This document shows positions 17,135 through 27,108 of a stretch of 64,000 nucleotides of DNA, piece after piece. Origin of the DNA: Paracoccus aminovorans (GTDB lineage Bacteria; Pseudomonadota; Alphaproteobacteria; Rhodobacterales; Rhodobacteraceae); NCBI RefSeq assembly GCF_900005615.1, contig NZ_LN832559.1:2262837-2326836 (forward strand). Reading direction: 5' to 3'. Both the position numbers and the translations under genes were made by a program. Under the pieces are notes generated by a model that saw nothing but the letters and a program-made list of their open reading frames with translations, ran no database searches and had not been told where the DNA came from. Position 1 is the first letter of the stretch, and each line of letters begins with the position of its first letter.

Positions 17135-17252
17135 ACCGCGCCTGACGACCCGCTACCCGGCCTCGCGCACCGGTTCGGGGCGCGTCAGATCGCCGCCGTC
17201 GCTCTGCGTCGCCATCGCCGGCAACGTCTGGGCGACCGGCGACAGGGGCGCG

Positions 17253-19157
17253 TCAGCCCCGCGGCTTCGGCCGGCGGATCGGGTCCGAGAGCAGCCTGAG
17301 CCCGTTCAGCACCACCAGCACCGTGCCGCCCTCATGGCCGATCACCGCCAAGGGCAGCGGCAGGTCGAAGAAGAGGCCGCCGGTGACCAGCAGCAGCATG
17401 GCGCCGATGGCGAAGACCAGATTCTGGCGGATGACGGCGGAAGCGCGGCGCGACAGGCGGTGCGCGTCGGCCAGCCGCTCCATATCCTCCGACAAGAGCG
17501 CCACATCGGCCGCCTGAAGCGCGACCTCCGAGCCGGCGGCGCCCATGGCGATGCCGACATCGGCGCGGGCGAGCGCGGCCGCGTCGTTGACGCCGTCGCC
17601 GACGAAGGCGACCTTGCCGTCCCGGGTCAACTCGGCAATCCGGCGCACCTTGTCCTCGGGCAGCATCCCGGCATGGATCTCGTCAGGCGCGAGCCCCAGT
17701 TCGCCGCCGATCCGCAGCGCCACCGGACGGCGATCCCCGGTCATCATCACGATGCGGCGAACCCCGCCCCGGCGCAGGGCGGCCAGGGCGGCGGCCGAAC
17801 TCGGCCTCGCCTCGTCCGCGACGCAGACGGCGCCGAGAACCCTCTGGCCGCGCCCCAGATAGACCACGGTCTGCGCCGTATCCGCCAGCGCGCGAAGCTC
17901 GTGCCGGTCGATCCGGGCGCCCATCTCCTCGGCCAGATAGGGGTTGCCGGCCCAGAGGGGGCCGTCCTCATCCCGCCCGAGGATGCCGAACCCGGGCCGC
18001 GCCGTTGCGTCCACGACCTTCGCCACCTCAAGCCCGCGCGCCCTGACCTCGCGGGCGATGGCGGCGGCGATATGATGTTCGGACCCCGCCTCCAGTCCGG
18101 CCAGCAGCGACAGGAACCTGGCCTCGTCGCCGTCGAGCGCCACCACCCGCGTCACCTCCGCGCGGCCGTTGGTCAGGGTGCCGGTCTTGTCGAAGGCGAA
18201 GGTATCGACGGCGGCCAGCGTTTCCAGCGCCGCCCCACCCTTGAACAGCACGCCGCCGCGTGCCGCCGCCGACAGCGCCGACAGGATCGCGGCCGGGACC
18301 GAGATCACGATGGCGCAGGGGCTGGCCGCGACCAGCAGCGTCGCCGCCCGGTAAAGCGCTTGCTCCCATTCGCGCCCCAGTCCCCAGAAGGCGGCGAAGG
18401 CGATCACTGCCCCGGCCATGACCACGACGGTATAGCGCTGGCCGAACCATTCGCTGAACCGCTCGGAGGGCGCGCGGGCGGCCTGCGCCTCGGTCACCAG
18501 CCGGATCATCCGGGCGATGGTGCTGTCGCCGACCGTCTTCGTGACGGTCATGTCCATCACGCCGTCGAGATTGACCGTCGCCTCGAAGACCTGTGCGCCC
18601 GCCTCCTTGGATACGGGCATGGATTCGCCGGTGATGTTGGCCTCGTCGATGCCGCCGCGCCCGGCGGTGATCACGCCGTCGGTGGGCACCCGGGCGCCGG
18701 GGCGCAGCACCACCACGTCGCCGATCGCCAGTTCGCCCGCGGCGACTTCCTCGACCGCGCCGCCCGCGGTCCTGCGCAGCGCCGTCTCGGGGCGCAGCGC
18801 CATCAGCGCCTCGATGGCGCGCCGGGCCCGGCCGAGCGCGCGCTCCTCAAGCGTGGTGGAGATGCTGAACAGCGTCAGCAGCACCGCGCCCTCGAACGGC
18901 GCGCCGACGACCGCCGCGGCGATGGCGGCGGCGATCATCAGGAGGTCGATGTCGAGCACATGCGCGCGCCAGAGTTCCGAAACCGCGCGCCAGGCGGTCG
19001 GCAACCCGCCCGCCAGATAGACGAGCGCCAGCCCCGGAGCCAGCAAGGCGCCAAGAAGCTCGTGCGCCGGCCACCGTCCGGCCACGGCCATCGCCATGCC
19101 GAGAACGGTGGCGAGCGAGAGGACCAGCGACAGGTCCACGGGCAGGGATCGCTTCAT
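17253..19157 (-). CDS. P1B-4-type heavy-metal ATPase
   Basis: A 634-residue P-type ATPase starting MKRSLPVDLSLVLSLATVLG; longer starts add no helix. It has the phosphatase loop TGES (176-179), the metal-site motif SPC (279-281) in helix 4, the phosphorylation site DKTGTLTN (323-330), MLPEDK and GDGVNDAAAL, and HEGGTVLVVLN in the last helices. SPC together with HEGGT and the lack of an N-terminal Cys metal-binding domain points to the P1B-4 group, whose members export Co, Fe, Zn or similar ions. It is the last gene of an operon with an ABC exporter and a TetR regulator. The metal is not decided by sequence. Confidence 0.9.
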   Translation of the reverse strand: MKRSLPVDLSLVLSLATVLGMAMAVAGRWPAHELLGALLAPGLALVYLAGGLPTAWRAVSELWRAHVLDIDLLMIAAAIAAAVVGAPFEGAVLLTLFSISTTLEERALGRARRAIEALMALRPETALRRTAGGAVEEVAAGELAIGDVVVLRPGARVPTDGVITAGRGGIDEANITGESMPVSKEAGAQVFEATVNLDGVMDMTVTKTVGDSTIARMIRLVTEAQAARAPSERFSEWFGQRYTVVVMAGAVIAFAAFWGLGREWEQALYRAATLLVAASPCAIVISVPAAILSALSAAARGGVLFKGGAALETLAAVDTFAFDKTGTLTNGRAEVTRVVALDGDEARFLSLLAGLEAGSEHHIAAAIAREVRARGLEVAKVVDATARPGFGILGRDEDGPLWAGNPYLAEEMGARIDRHELRALADTAQTVVYLGRGQRVLGAVCVADEARPSSAAALAALRRGGVRRIVMMTGDRRPVALRIGGELGLAPDEIHAGMLPEDKVRRIAELTRDGKVAFVGDGVNDAAALARADVGIAMGAAGSEVALQAADVALLSEDMERLADAHRLSRRASAVIRQNLVFAIGAMLLLVTGGLFFDLPLPLAVIGHEGGTVLVVLNGLRLLSDPIRRPKPRG

Positions 19158-19203
19158 GTCAGGCTCCGGGCTGGCGCAAGTGCTGGCTGGGTTCGAGATT
19201 CGT

Positions 19204-19581
19204 TCAGGTGGGCTTCTTGCCCCGCAACGCAAGCGCCGCGATGGCGGTCCAGATGCCGGTGCGCAGGATCATCGCGCCCATGGTGCGCGCCTCCCAGGCG
19301 CCGTCCGTCAGGACATGCCAGAGGAAGGCGGCGAAGATCAGCGCTGTCGCCACGGCAATTCCAAGCGCCAGCATCGGCGCCCAGGCCCCGCCGCGCCAGA
19401 GTCCGATCCCGGCCAGGACATAGGCAAACCCGGCACCGAAGTTGAACCATAGCACGAAGGGCACCACCGCGCCCATGTCGACGCCGCCGAAGATCGCGCG
19501 ACCTCCCGAAACGATGGTCAAGAGGCCGAAGATCACGGCGACGGCCGCGGCGACGGTCAGCGAGAGGGGGCGGCTGCTCAT
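19204..19581 (-). CDS. small four-helix membrane protein
   Basis: A 125-residue integral membrane protein with about four hydrophobic segments (VAAAVAVIFGLLTIVSG, FVLWFNFGAGFAYVLAGIG, APMLALGIAVATALIFAAF and GIWTAIAALALRG). I do not recognise a named family. It lies 14 bases downstream of the ABC ATPase and 46 bases upstream of the P-type ATPase, so it belongs to the same operon and may be an accessory of metal or envelope transport. A possible role is inferred from context only. Confidence 0.7.
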   Translation of the reverse strand: MSSRPLSLTVAAAVAVIFGLLTIVSGGRAIFGGVDMGAVVPFVLWFNFGAGFAYVLAGIGLWRGGAWAPMLALGIAVATALIFAAFLWHVLTDGAWEARTMGAMILRTGIWTAIAALALRGKKPT

Positions 19582-19595
19582 GGGGTTCCTCCGGG

Positions 19596-20288
19596 TCAGG
19601 CGTCGGCGAGGCGGCCGTCGCGCAGGTGGATCAGGCGGTCGAAACGGTCGAAGATCTTTTCGTCATGGGTGACTGTGACGATGCAGGCCTCCTGCTCGAC
19701 GGCCAGCTTGCGCAACAGGTCCATCACCAACCCGGCGCGCGCGCTGTCGAGCGCGGCGGTCGGCTCGTCGGCCAGGATGATGCGGGGCCGGTTGGCGAGC
19801 GCGCGGGCGATCGCCACGCGCTGCGCCTCGCCGCCCGACAAGAGCGCCGGCTTGACCTTCGCCCGGTGGCCAACCTCGAGATAGTCCAGCAATTCACGCG
19901 CCCGTGCCCGGCCTTCGTCGGCGGGCCGCTTGGCGAGGTCGAGGACGACGGCGACATTCTCTTCGGCGGTCAGGAACGGCAGGAGATTGTGCGCCTGGAA
20001 AATGAAACCGATCTTGTCGAGCCTGAGGCGTCGCAGGTCGCGCCGCAGCCATCTGCCGTCGAACACCGGCTCTCCGTCCAGCATCACCCTCCCCGAGGAC
20101 GGCGCAAGGATGCAGCCGATGATGTTCAGAAGCGTGGTCTTGCCGGAACCGGAGGGGCCAAGCAGCGCTATCACCTCGCCGGCGCGCACGGTCAGATCGA
20201 CGGCGCGCAGGGCATCGACGCGGGTCTCGCCCTCGCCGAAGTACTTGGCCACGCCCGAGACCGCGATGAGGGTGTCGCCAAGCGCCAT
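19596..20288 (-). CDS. ABC transporter ATP-binding protein (LolD/DevA-like)
   Basis: A 230-residue ABC ATPase with Walker A GPSGSGKTTLLNIIG, Q-loop FIFQAHNLLPF, signature LSGGEAQRVAIARAL, Walker B IILADEPTAALD and the H-loop VTVTHDEKIFDRFD. The sequence type matches ATPases that energise MacB/DevC-type permeases. One base separates it from the permease gene upstream. Together with the adaptor it should form a tripartite exporter of the DevBCA/MacAB kind. Confidence 0.93.
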   Translation of the reverse strand: MALGDTLIAVSGVAKYFGEGETRVDALRAVDLTVRAGEVIALLGPSGSGKTTLLNIIGCILAPSSGRVMLDGEPVFDGRWLRRDLRRLRLDKIGFIFQAHNLLPFLTAEENVAVVLDLAKRPADEGRARARELLDYLEVGHRAKVKPALLSGGEAQRVAIARALANRPRIILADEPTAALDSARAGLVMDLLRKLAVEQEACIVTVTHDEKIFDRFDRLIHLRDGRLADA

Positions 20289-20289
20289 G

Positions 20290-21423
20290 TCAGCTCCCGA
20301 GCGCGGTGGCTGGATCGACCTTCATCGCCGCCCGCACGCCGAGCGCCGAGGACAGGAGGCAGACGGCGGCGATGATGCCGGCCAGCACCATGACGTTGAA
20401 CGGCTCCAGCACCACGCGACGGGGGAAGTAGTCCTTGACGGTCAGGATCAGCGCCAGCCCGATCCCCCAGCCCGAGGCGCCGAGGATCAGCGCCTGCTGC
20501 ACGATCAGCGCGATGATGGTCCGGTCGGGGGCTCCGATCAGCTTCAAGGTGGCGATCTGCTTCAGCTTCTCCATGGTCATGGTGTAAATGATCAGCGCGA
20601 TCACCACGGCGCTGACGGAAAGCAGGATGCCGAGGAACAGCCCGATCTGGCGGCGCGCCTTGTCCACCACCGAGGCCAGCAGCAATTCCTCCTGTTCTCC
20701 TTGCGTCATCGCGGCGAGGTGCTTCCACTGGCGCACGGTCGCGGTCAGCAGATCGACATCGGCGCCGGGCGCCATGCGGGCGATCACGGCGGCGACCGAT
20801 GCGGACTTGACTGAAACTGCGCCGCGCGCGGTCTGCACCCGCTGGGCCGCCGGGTCGAGTTCGGTTTGCAGCGCCATCGCGTCGGCCAGCGTCACATAGA
20901 CCGCCGGATCGCCGCCCGAGTTCATCGCCCCTTCGACCAGACCAACCACGGTGAAGCGGTTGCGCCCGAGCCGGATGGTCTCGCCCGGCGAAAGGCCGGT
21001 CTTGCGGTCGGCCACCATCTCGAAATGACTGGCGCCGATGCCGCGCCCCTCGGCGATTGCCTGCGGCCCGCCGGGGCGGCCGGGCTCGTAGCCGACGACG
21101 TAGAGGCGCAGCGTTTGCCCGCCATGAGGCGCCTCGACGTTCTGGTAGTTGACCGCGCCGGCCTCGGCCACGCCGGGCATCCGCGCCACCGCATCGCGCG
21201 TATCGGCGGGAATGCTGGAGGCTTCGGCGAAGGGGCCCTTGGTGCCGGCCTCCACCACCCAGACATCGGCCATGGGCGCCTTCACCACCGCCAGCGCGTC
21301 CGAGACGAGGCCGTTGTAGATGCCGATCATCGCCAGCACGACCGTCATCAGCAGCCCGAGCCCGAAACAGGTCAGCACGAAGCGGAACAGCCCGTGGCGG
21401 ATGTCCTTGAGCGCGAGGTTCAT
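20290..21423 (-). CDS. ABC exporter permease (FtsX/DevC-like)
   Basis: A 377-residue permease with a first membrane helix near residue 15-40 (LTCFGLGLLMTVVLAMIG), a large periplasmic domain (about 45-255) and three C-terminal helices (IGLFLGILLSVSAVVIALII; IIALIVQQALILGASGWGIG; PFNVMVLAGIIAAVCLLSS). This is the FtsX/MacB/DevC layout. The start overlaps the adaptor stop by ATGA. The substrate is unknown; the P1B ATPase in the same operon makes a metal- or envelope-stress-related substrate plausible. Confidence 0.9.
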   Translation of the reverse strand: MNLALKDIRHGLFRFVLTCFGLGLLMTVVLAMIGIYNGLVSDALAVVKAPMADVWVVEAGTKGPFAEASSIPADTRDAVARMPGVAEAGAVNYQNVEAPHGGQTLRLYVVGYEPGRPGGPQAIAEGRGIGASHFEMVADRKTGLSPGETIRLGRNRFTVVGLVEGAMNSGGDPAVYVTLADAMALQTELDPAAQRVQTARGAVSVKSASVAAVIARMAPGADVDLLTATVRQWKHLAAMTQGEQEELLLASVVDKARRQIGLFLGILLSVSAVVIALIIYTMTMEKLKQIATLKLIGAPDRTIIALIVQQALILGASGWGIGLALILTVKDYFPRRVVLEPFNVMVLAGIIAAVCLLSSALGVRAAMKVDPATALGS

Positions 21424-22565
21424 GGCGCCTCCCCAATGCGCGCGCGCCGGCCCTCGGCCGCGCCCTTCGGCACCCGGGCGACGATCATGGCCCCTTCAGG
21501 GAGGCCGCCGATGACCTCGACCCGGCCGCGATCGTCGCGGGCGCCGAAGGTCAGTTCCGCGCGGGTCAGGCGCCCGTCCACAACCGTCCAGACCGTGCCG
21601 CGATGCCCGTCGAAGCCGGTGATCGCCAGTTCGGGCACCATCAGCGCGGTTGCGCGGGTGCCGGTCAGGATGCGCACCTCGGCCTGTTCACCGAGAAACA
21701 TCTCGGCGGGACAGTCGGCGCAGGTCAGCCAGACGCGGCGTTCCTCGTTCACCCGGTCGCTTTCGATGCCGATGCGGGCAATGGTGCCGCGAAACTCGGC
21801 CGCGGGCTGCGAGCGCAGCCGGATGGTGCCGGGCTGGCCAAGGGCAAGCTGGCCGGCGCGTTCCTCGTCGACATAGGCCTGAATCCAGACGGTCGCGGGG
21901 TCGATCAGGGTCAGGACCGGATCGCCGGCCTTGACCACTGCTCCCGCCTCGGCATGGCGGGCAACGACCAGCGCATCATAGGGCGCGATCAGGCGGTGAT
22001 GGGCCAGCAGGGTTTCCTCCTGCCGCAAACCCGCCGCCGCATCCATGCCCTGGGCCCGGATCACCGCGACATCGGCCTCGGCTACCGCCAGATCGGCGCG
22101 GGCCACATCCTCGTCGCGCTGCGCCTCCTCGGCGCGCTGGACCGAGGCGACATCGCGCTGCGCCAACCCCTGCTGGCGGCGGTTCGCCGCCTCGCTCTGC
22201 GCGAGCACTGCGCGGGCGCGCACGACTGCGGCATCGGCCTTGGCGAGATTGGCCTCATTGGCCGCCACCGCAGCGCGGGCGCGAGCCACGCGCGCCTCCT
22301 GTTCGTCGGCGTGCAGGCTGGCCATTTCCTGACCCGGTGCCACCCGGTCGCCGGCATCGACCGCCAGCGCCGTCAACGCCCCGCCGACCTCGAACCCCAC
22401 GCGGCTGAGGATGCGCGCCTCGACGGTGCCAAGCCCATAGATGCGAAGGGCCACATCGCTTTCGGGCTGCGCGACCGTTACCGTCAGCGGCCTTTCGGTC
22501 AGGAACAGAAAACCAGCCGCGATCGCCAGCGCCGCAAGGAACCCGAAAAGCCAGACGCGCCGCAT
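21420..22565 (-). CDS. HlyD-like periplasmic adaptor of ABC exporter (DevB-like)
   Basis: A 381-residue membrane-fusion protein with an N-terminal anchor (RVWLFGFLAALAIAAGFLFL), a biotinyl-lipoyl half (GGALTALAVDAGDRVAPGQ), a long Ala-rich coiled-coil hairpin (about residues 85-195), a second lipoyl half (APYDALVVARHAEAGAVVKAGD) and beta-barrel sequence. A CxxC pair in WLTCADCPAE lies in the beta domain. It is 3 bases downstream of tetR and overlaps the permease gene, so the order is regulator-adaptor-permease-ATPase. Its job is to link the inner-membrane pump to an outer-membrane channel. Confidence 0.9.
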   Translation of the reverse strand: MRRVWLFGFLAALAIAAGFLFLTERPLTVTVAQPESDVALRIYGLGTVEARILSRVGFEVGGALTALAVDAGDRVAPGQEMASLHADEQEARVARARAAVAANEANLAKADAAVVRARAVLAQSEAANRRQQGLAQRDVASVQRAEEAQRDEDVARADLAVAEADVAVIRAQGMDAAAGLRQEETLLAHHRLIAPYDALVVARHAEAGAVVKAGDPVLTLIDPATVWIQAYVDEERAGQLALGQPGTIRLRSQPAAEFRGTIARIGIESDRVNEERRVWLTCADCPAEMFLGEQAEVRILTGTRATALMVPELAITGFDGHRGTVWTVVDGRLTRAELTFGARDDRGRVEVIGGLPEGAMIVARVPKGAAEGRRARIGEAP

Positions 22566-22568
22566 CGT

Positions 22569-23165
22569 CTATTCCCTTTCCGCGGCCAGAAGCCGCAGTT
22601 GCACTTCGAACAGCCGCAACCCCTCACCCTGCAGGTCGAAATCGCGCGCACCCAGCGCCCAGCGGATCGCCACCCCCTGCACCAGCGAGGTCAGCAGCAC
22701 CGCCGCATCCACTGTCTCGATGTCGCCGCGCAGAATGCCCGCTTCCTGCCCGGCGCCGACCTCGCGCGCGAGCAAGCCGCGAAAGGCCGTCAGCAAGCCG
22801 TGAAACGTGGCGCGCAGTTCCGCGTTGGTGACGTTCAACTCGCGTGAGAACAGCAGCATCGGCAGCGCTGGCGTCGCGGCGATCTGCGCGAATTGCGCCG
22901 CGATCAGCGCGCGCAACCGGACAATCGGCCCATCGCCGCGGCTGAGGGCGTCCTCCCAAGCCGCTGCGAGCCCTTCGGCGACATGTTCGGCGACTGCCTG
23001 CCACAACGCGGCCTTGGTGGGAAAATGCCGGAACAACGCCGCCTGCGTCACCCCGATTGCCGTAGCCACCGCCCCGGTCGTCACCCGGTCCGGCCCGATC
23101 CTGTCGGCCAGAGCGAGAACTACGGTGACGATCTCGGCCTTGCGCCGTTCTGCTGACTTTCGCAT
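22569..23165 (-). CDS. TetR-family repressor
   Basis: A 198-residue regulator with an N-terminal TetR helix-turn-helix (VTTGAVATAIGVTQAALFRHFPTKAALWQ broken here as VTTGAVATAIGVTQAALF and RHFPTKAALWQ) and a helical ligand domain. It heads the operon running down to 17253 and a 16-bp imperfect palindrome stands 17 bases upstream of its start, so autoregulation of the whole efflux operon is likely. The ligand is unknown. Confidence 0.92.
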   Translation of the reverse strand: MRKSAERRKAEIVTVVLALADRIGPDRVTTGAVATAIGVTQAALFRHFPTKAALWQAVAEHVAEGLAAAWEDALSRGDGPIVRLRALIAAQFAQIAATPALPMLLFSRELNVTNAELRATFHGLLTAFRGLLAREVGAGQEAGILRGDIETVDAAVLLTSLVQGVAIRWALGARDFDLQGEGLRLFEVQLRLLAAERE

Positions 23166-23181
23166 GGACGTTGATAAGTGA

Positions 23182-23197
23182 GTAAGTAATTACATAC
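23182..23197. promoter_or_regulatory. putative TetR operator
   Basis: GTAAGTAATTACATAC is a 16-bp palindrome with one mismatched pair, centred 25 bases upstream of the tetR start in an AT-rich patch within a GC-rich region. The size and place fit an autoregulatory TetR-family operator. The next 200 bases (23198-23396) hold no feature I can support. Confidence 0.5.
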
Positions 23198-23396
23198 ATC
23201 TGATTGACGGAAGCATGTCTGTCAAGATGCGAGGTCCGCAATCCGCTGATCTCGCGCACCTCGGCACCTTTCGGCCTCAATGCCGGCCTCGATCGGGCGC
23301 GCGCGACAGACGCGCCAGCACCTGCCATCATCCCTTGCAGCGAATCCCTTCCGCTCTTCGCAGCCGTGAATCGGACTGGCAGTCTATGCCTACAGA

Positions 23397-24629
23397 TCAG
23401 AAATCCGTCTCCAGGTAGACCCCGGCGCAGTCGTAGGCGACAGCGGCGGCCGTAGCGCCGTTGTTCATGTAGAGGCGCGGCGACAGGAACTGGGTCGCGG
23501 CGGGCAGGTCAGCGGTGATCTCTTGTTCGAACACCGCGCCGGATACCTCATCCACCACCCGCACCCAGACGGAGCTGCCATTCGGTGGCGCTGCGATGTA
23601 GAGGGTCAGCACCCCACCCGTCGCAATGGCGAAACTCGCCCCCATGTCGGTCAGGGTCGGTGCGCCGGCGCCGTCGTTTGCGACCAGCTGCCAGCGGGTG
23701 TGGGTTCCGCGCTGGAAGCCGATGCCGATGCAGTTGATGGCGGCGGCCAGCGTCAGGGTGGTCGCCAGTGCGGCGGTCGATCCGTAGAGGCCGAAGAATC
23801 CCATGCCGGTAGCCTGCAGCGTCGTCAGCGAAATCCGCGTGACGAAGGTCCAGCCACCCAGCCCCGCTGCATTGCCGCGCCAGCACGCCCAGCCTGCGGA
23901 TCGCTGATCGGCGACTGAGTCCACGACCGCCGCGGAGGTCAGACGCCAGCGACGCATGGAGGTGGCAAGGTTCGTCGCGGCGAGCGTGGGCGTCGAAACG
24001 GTACCGACAGAAGTGATCGGCAGGCCCTCGCTGTTGATCGTGGTGCCTGTCGATGGCGACCAGTTGGCGATCCGGTTGACCCCGAAGTGGGGCTGGAGCG
24101 GGAAGTCCCGCCCCGAGGGGCGCATGACGTCGATCCAAGGCGCACCGGCGCGATTGCGGGCGTAGAGAGCAGCCTTGCCTGCGGGCGGCGGGGTCGGCGC
24201 CGCACTGAGCCCCGGCAAGATCGTGGGTTGCCGTAGTTCCACCTGGCCGCTGCTGCGGTCGATCCGGATGGCATCGAAGAAGGTCGAGCCGTCCGGGCTG
24301 ACCTTGAAGCTGAAGTCGTCGTTGCCGAGAAGTCCGATCAGCGCGCGTGCCGACCAGTTGGTCTTGAAGGCGAAGGCCGCGTCGTTCGCCGGGGCGGCCT
24401 TGTTCACCGTCGCCTCGACGCCGGCGCCGGCGTTGTTCAGAAGCACCGCGGGGGTGTTCACGGACAGCCGGTTATAGCTGTCGGCCGTCGCGCCGCCGAG
24501 GCCCAGAAGCTGGGCAGTCAGGTTGGCCTGCGGCATGCCGACCTGCGTCACCGCATTGGCGAAGGTGACGGTTGGCGTGTTGATCACCGCCGTCCCGCCA
24601 GCACCGGCGGCGGCGGACCCGATGTTGAC
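23397..24629 (-). pseudogene. phage tail-like protein, 5' end cut by IS21 copy 2
   Basis: About 411 codons of a secreted- or virion-type protein read from the IS edge. The apparent start is a TTG inside the IS end, so the real N-terminus is missing. The sequence is rich in Ala, Gly, Thr and Ser and carries phage-structural features: NTPAVLLNNAGAGVEATVNK, FSFKVSPDGSTFFDAIRID, KAALYARNRAGAPWIDVM, and a C-terminal lectin-like beta region ending AGVYLETDF. It resembles alphaproteobacterial prophage or gene-transfer-agent tail fibre proteins. No other phage gene is next to it. Confidence 0.65.
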
Positions 24630-24762
24630 TGTCAATCGGCATTCAAACGGGCCCCCTGATCGGCGTCCAAAAGTGACCCCTTTGGCGCGCGGGTGAGCAG
24701 GCCCGTGGCGGCGTAGCTTTCCAGCTGGCGCAGCCGACGCGGGCCTGCGTTTTGGAGGGTGT

Positions 24763-25491
24763 TCAGGCTCGGGTTTTGATGCGCCAGCTGTCGTTGCCGG
24801 TCTCGACGATGTCGCAGTGGTGGGTGAGCCGGTCGAGCAGCGCGGTGGTCATCTTTGCGTCTCCGAAGACGGTCGGCCACTCCCCGAATGCGAGGTTGGT
24901 GGTGACGATGACGGAAGTCTGCTCATAGAGCTTGCTGATCAGATGGAACAGCAGCTGGCCGCCGGACTGCGCGAATGGCAGGTATCCGAGTTCATCGAGG
25001 ATGACGAAGTCGAGCCGCATCAGATGTTCTGCAAGCCGGCCTGCCCGTCCGGCACGGGCCTCGGCCTCCAGCCTGTTCACCAGATCGACGACATTGAAGA
25101 ACCTGCCCCGGGCACCATTGCGGATGACCGCGCGCGCTATGGCCACAGAGATATGGGTCTTGCCGGTCCCGGTGCCGCCAACCAGCACGACATTGCGCTG
25201 TTGGCTGAGGAACTCCCCGCTGGCCAGATCTCGCACCAGGGTCTCGTTGATTGGGGTGTCATCGAAGGTGAACTCCTCGATCTCCCGGGCATAGGGCAGC
25301 TTGGCGGTGGTGATCTGGTATTTGACCGACCGCGCTTTCTTCTCGTTGATCTCGGCGGCCAGAAGATCTCCAACGATCTGGCGGGGTTCGTGCTGGCGGC
25401 GCACAGCCACCGCCATGAGTTCGTCATAAGCGGCGCGCATCCCGTAGAGCTTCAACTCGCCCATTGCAGCCATGATGTCAGCACGATCCAT
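24763..25491 (-). CDS. istB: IS21-family helper ATPase IstB (copy 2)
   Basis: This 242-residue IstB has a translated sequence identical to that of copy 1, with Walker A GGTGTGKT and Walker [11 protein letters not shown]. The gene overlaps istA by one base and lies about 130 bases from the right end of the element. It appears intact and able to support transposition. Confidence 0.95.
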   Translation of the reverse strand: MDRADIMAAMGELKLYGMRAAYDELMAVAVRRQHEPRQIVGDLLAAEINEKKARSVKYQITTAKLPYAREIEEFTFDDTPINETLVRDLASGEFLSQQRNVVLVGGTGTGKTHISVAIARAVIRNGARGRFFNVVDLVNRLEAEARAGRAGRLAEHLMRLDFVILDELGYLPFAQSGGQLLFHLISKLYEQTSVIVTTNLAFGEWPTVFGDAKMTTALLDRLTHHCDIVETGNDSWRIKTRA

Positions 25492-26990
25492 CAGCAGGCC
25501 CTCCGCAGCAGATCATAACGGGCGCAGTCCGCCACAGGCTCATGGGTCAACTGCAAGGCCGGAGAGGTCAGCAGAAGCGGTGGTGGTTCCGGATCTCGCC
25601 TGCGGGATAGAATATTGAGGATTACATCGGCAGAATGGACGCCTTGCGAGAGAGCTTCGGCACATGCCTTTTGAACCACAGGCATCCCTTCCGTCAGCAC
25701 AGCGCCGAGGACCTTCACCATCTGGCGGTCGCCATCTGAGGAGCCCTGCAGCTTGCGGCGGATCTGTTCAAGAGCTCCGGGAAGAACCCAGTCCTTGAAC
25801 GGTGCGCCGTTACGCAGCGCCCCGGGTTTGCGAAGCAGAACAGGCACATAATGCCAGGGATTGTAAACCGTTCGGTCCCGGCCGAAGTGACGCGGGTGGT
25901 CTCCGACCAGTCGGCCCTCCTGCCGGATCTCGATCCGCTCAGCATAGGCCCTGATCTCGACCTGCCGCCCGACAGCCGTTGCCGCGACGGAGTATTTGTT
26001 GTTGTCGAAGCGCACGAGACAGGTCTTTGACACCGCCGCAGGCAGTGAATGGAATCCGTCGAAGCGCCCGGCATAGGGGACAAGGTGCGGGCGCTCTTCC
26101 TGGAAGACCTGCCAGACGGTTTTGTCCGTCAGCTCCGGATGCTTGCTGGTTCTGGCCGAGGCGATGCACTTGTCCAGCAGCCAGGCATTCAGTTCCTCGT
26201 AGCTCTTGACCCTGACGCGGGGCGCGAAAAACCGCTGACGGACAGTGCCGACCTGGCTCTCCACCTGGCCTTTCTCCCAACCCGCAGCAGGGGTGCAGGC
26301 AACGGGTTCGACCAGATAATGGCTGGCCATCTGCAGGAACCGACGATTGTAGAGGCGTTCCTTGCCGGTGAAGATGGTCTCCACCGCCGTCTTCATGTTG
26401 TCGTAGATCCCGCGGGTGCAGGTGCCCTTGAAGAAGGCGAAAGCCCTGTCGTGGGCATCGAACACCATCTCCTGCGTCTCGCGCGGATAGGCCCGCACAA
26501 AGAACATCCGGCTGTGGCACAGGCGAACATGGGCCACTTTGATGGTGGTGGTCGCCCCATCGATCACCACAACCTCGTGGCTCCAGTCGAACTGATAGGC
26601 TTCACCGGGCGCAAAGCTCAGGGGCACGAAGGCGGCAGAAGCGCCTGAACTCTGAGTGCGTGCCCAGTTCGAGGCGTAGCGGCGCACCGCGTCATACCCA
26701 CCTTCATAACCGAGACCGCTCAGTTCTTCGTAGATCTGTATCAGAGACTGACGTTCCCGGCTGGACCGCGCGGCGTTGACCTCCAGCAGCCGGTTGAGTT
26801 CCCCCAGCCAGGCACCCAGCTTCGGGCGCGGCTGCACCGTCCGGGTATAGGTGAACTCGGTAATCCCGGTGCGGATCACCTTCCGCACCACCTTCTTCGA
26901 CAGCTTCAGGTCACGGCAGATCGTCTTGATCCCCTTGCCCTCGGTGAAATGTAGCCGCCTGATTTTTGCGATTGTCTCCACGATCAGCAT
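25491..26990 (-). CDS. istA: IS21-family transposase IstA (copy 2)
   Basis: This 499-residue IstA is identical in translation to copy 1, with the N-terminal helix-turn-helix and the integrase core ([20 protein letters not shown]). It is transcribed away from hsdM, so transcription from the element would run towards the phage-tail fragment rather than into the restriction genes. Confidence 0.95.
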   Translation of the reverse strand: MLIVETIAKIRRLHFTEGKGIKTICRDLKLSKKVVRKVIRTGITEFTYTRTVQPRPKLGAWLGELNRLLEVNAARSSRERQSLIQIYEELSGLGYEGGYDAVRRYASNWARTQSSGASAAFVPLSFAPGEAYQFDWSHEVVVIDGATTTIKVAHVRLCHSRMFFVRAYPRETQEMVFDAHDRAFAFFKGTCTRGIYDNMKTAVETIFTGKERLYNRRFLQMASHYLVEPVACTPAAGWEKGQVESQVGTVRQRFFAPRVRVKSYEELNAWLLDKCIASARTSKHPELTDKTVWQVFQEERPHLVPYAGRFDGFHSLPAAVSKTCLVRFDNNKYSVAATAVGRQVEIRAYAERIEIRQEGRLVGDHPRHFGRDRTVYNPWHYVPVLLRKPGALRNGAPFKDWVLPGALEQIRRKLQGSSDGDRQMVKVLGAVLTEGMPVVQKACAEALSQGVHSADVILNILSRRRDPEPPPLLLTSPALQLTHEPVADCARYDLLRRAC

Positions 26991-27108
26991 CCCGTGCTCG
27001 GCCTCCGATAATCATCGAAGGCACAATGGACCCAACCCCCGGTCGGTGGGGTCCATTTTGGACGCCGATCACCCCAGAAGCGGGGTCCTTATTGCAAGCC
27101 GTTCAACA

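Larger units (their letters stand above)
24630..27108 (-). mobile_element. IS21-family element, copy 2
   Basis: The same 2479-bp element as at 3175, in reverse orientation, from TGTCAATCGGCATTC to GCCGTTCAACA. The left flank in window coordinates ends TTGAC and the right flank begins CCTTG, so no target duplication is present. It cuts a phage-tail-like gene on the left and hsdM on the right. Confidence 0.95.

Noticed and set aside
17334..19445. A 703-codon plus-strand frame opposite the P-type ATPase
   Set aside because: Antisense shadow with low-complexity His/Arg/Gln-rich sequence; the ATPase has all its motifs.
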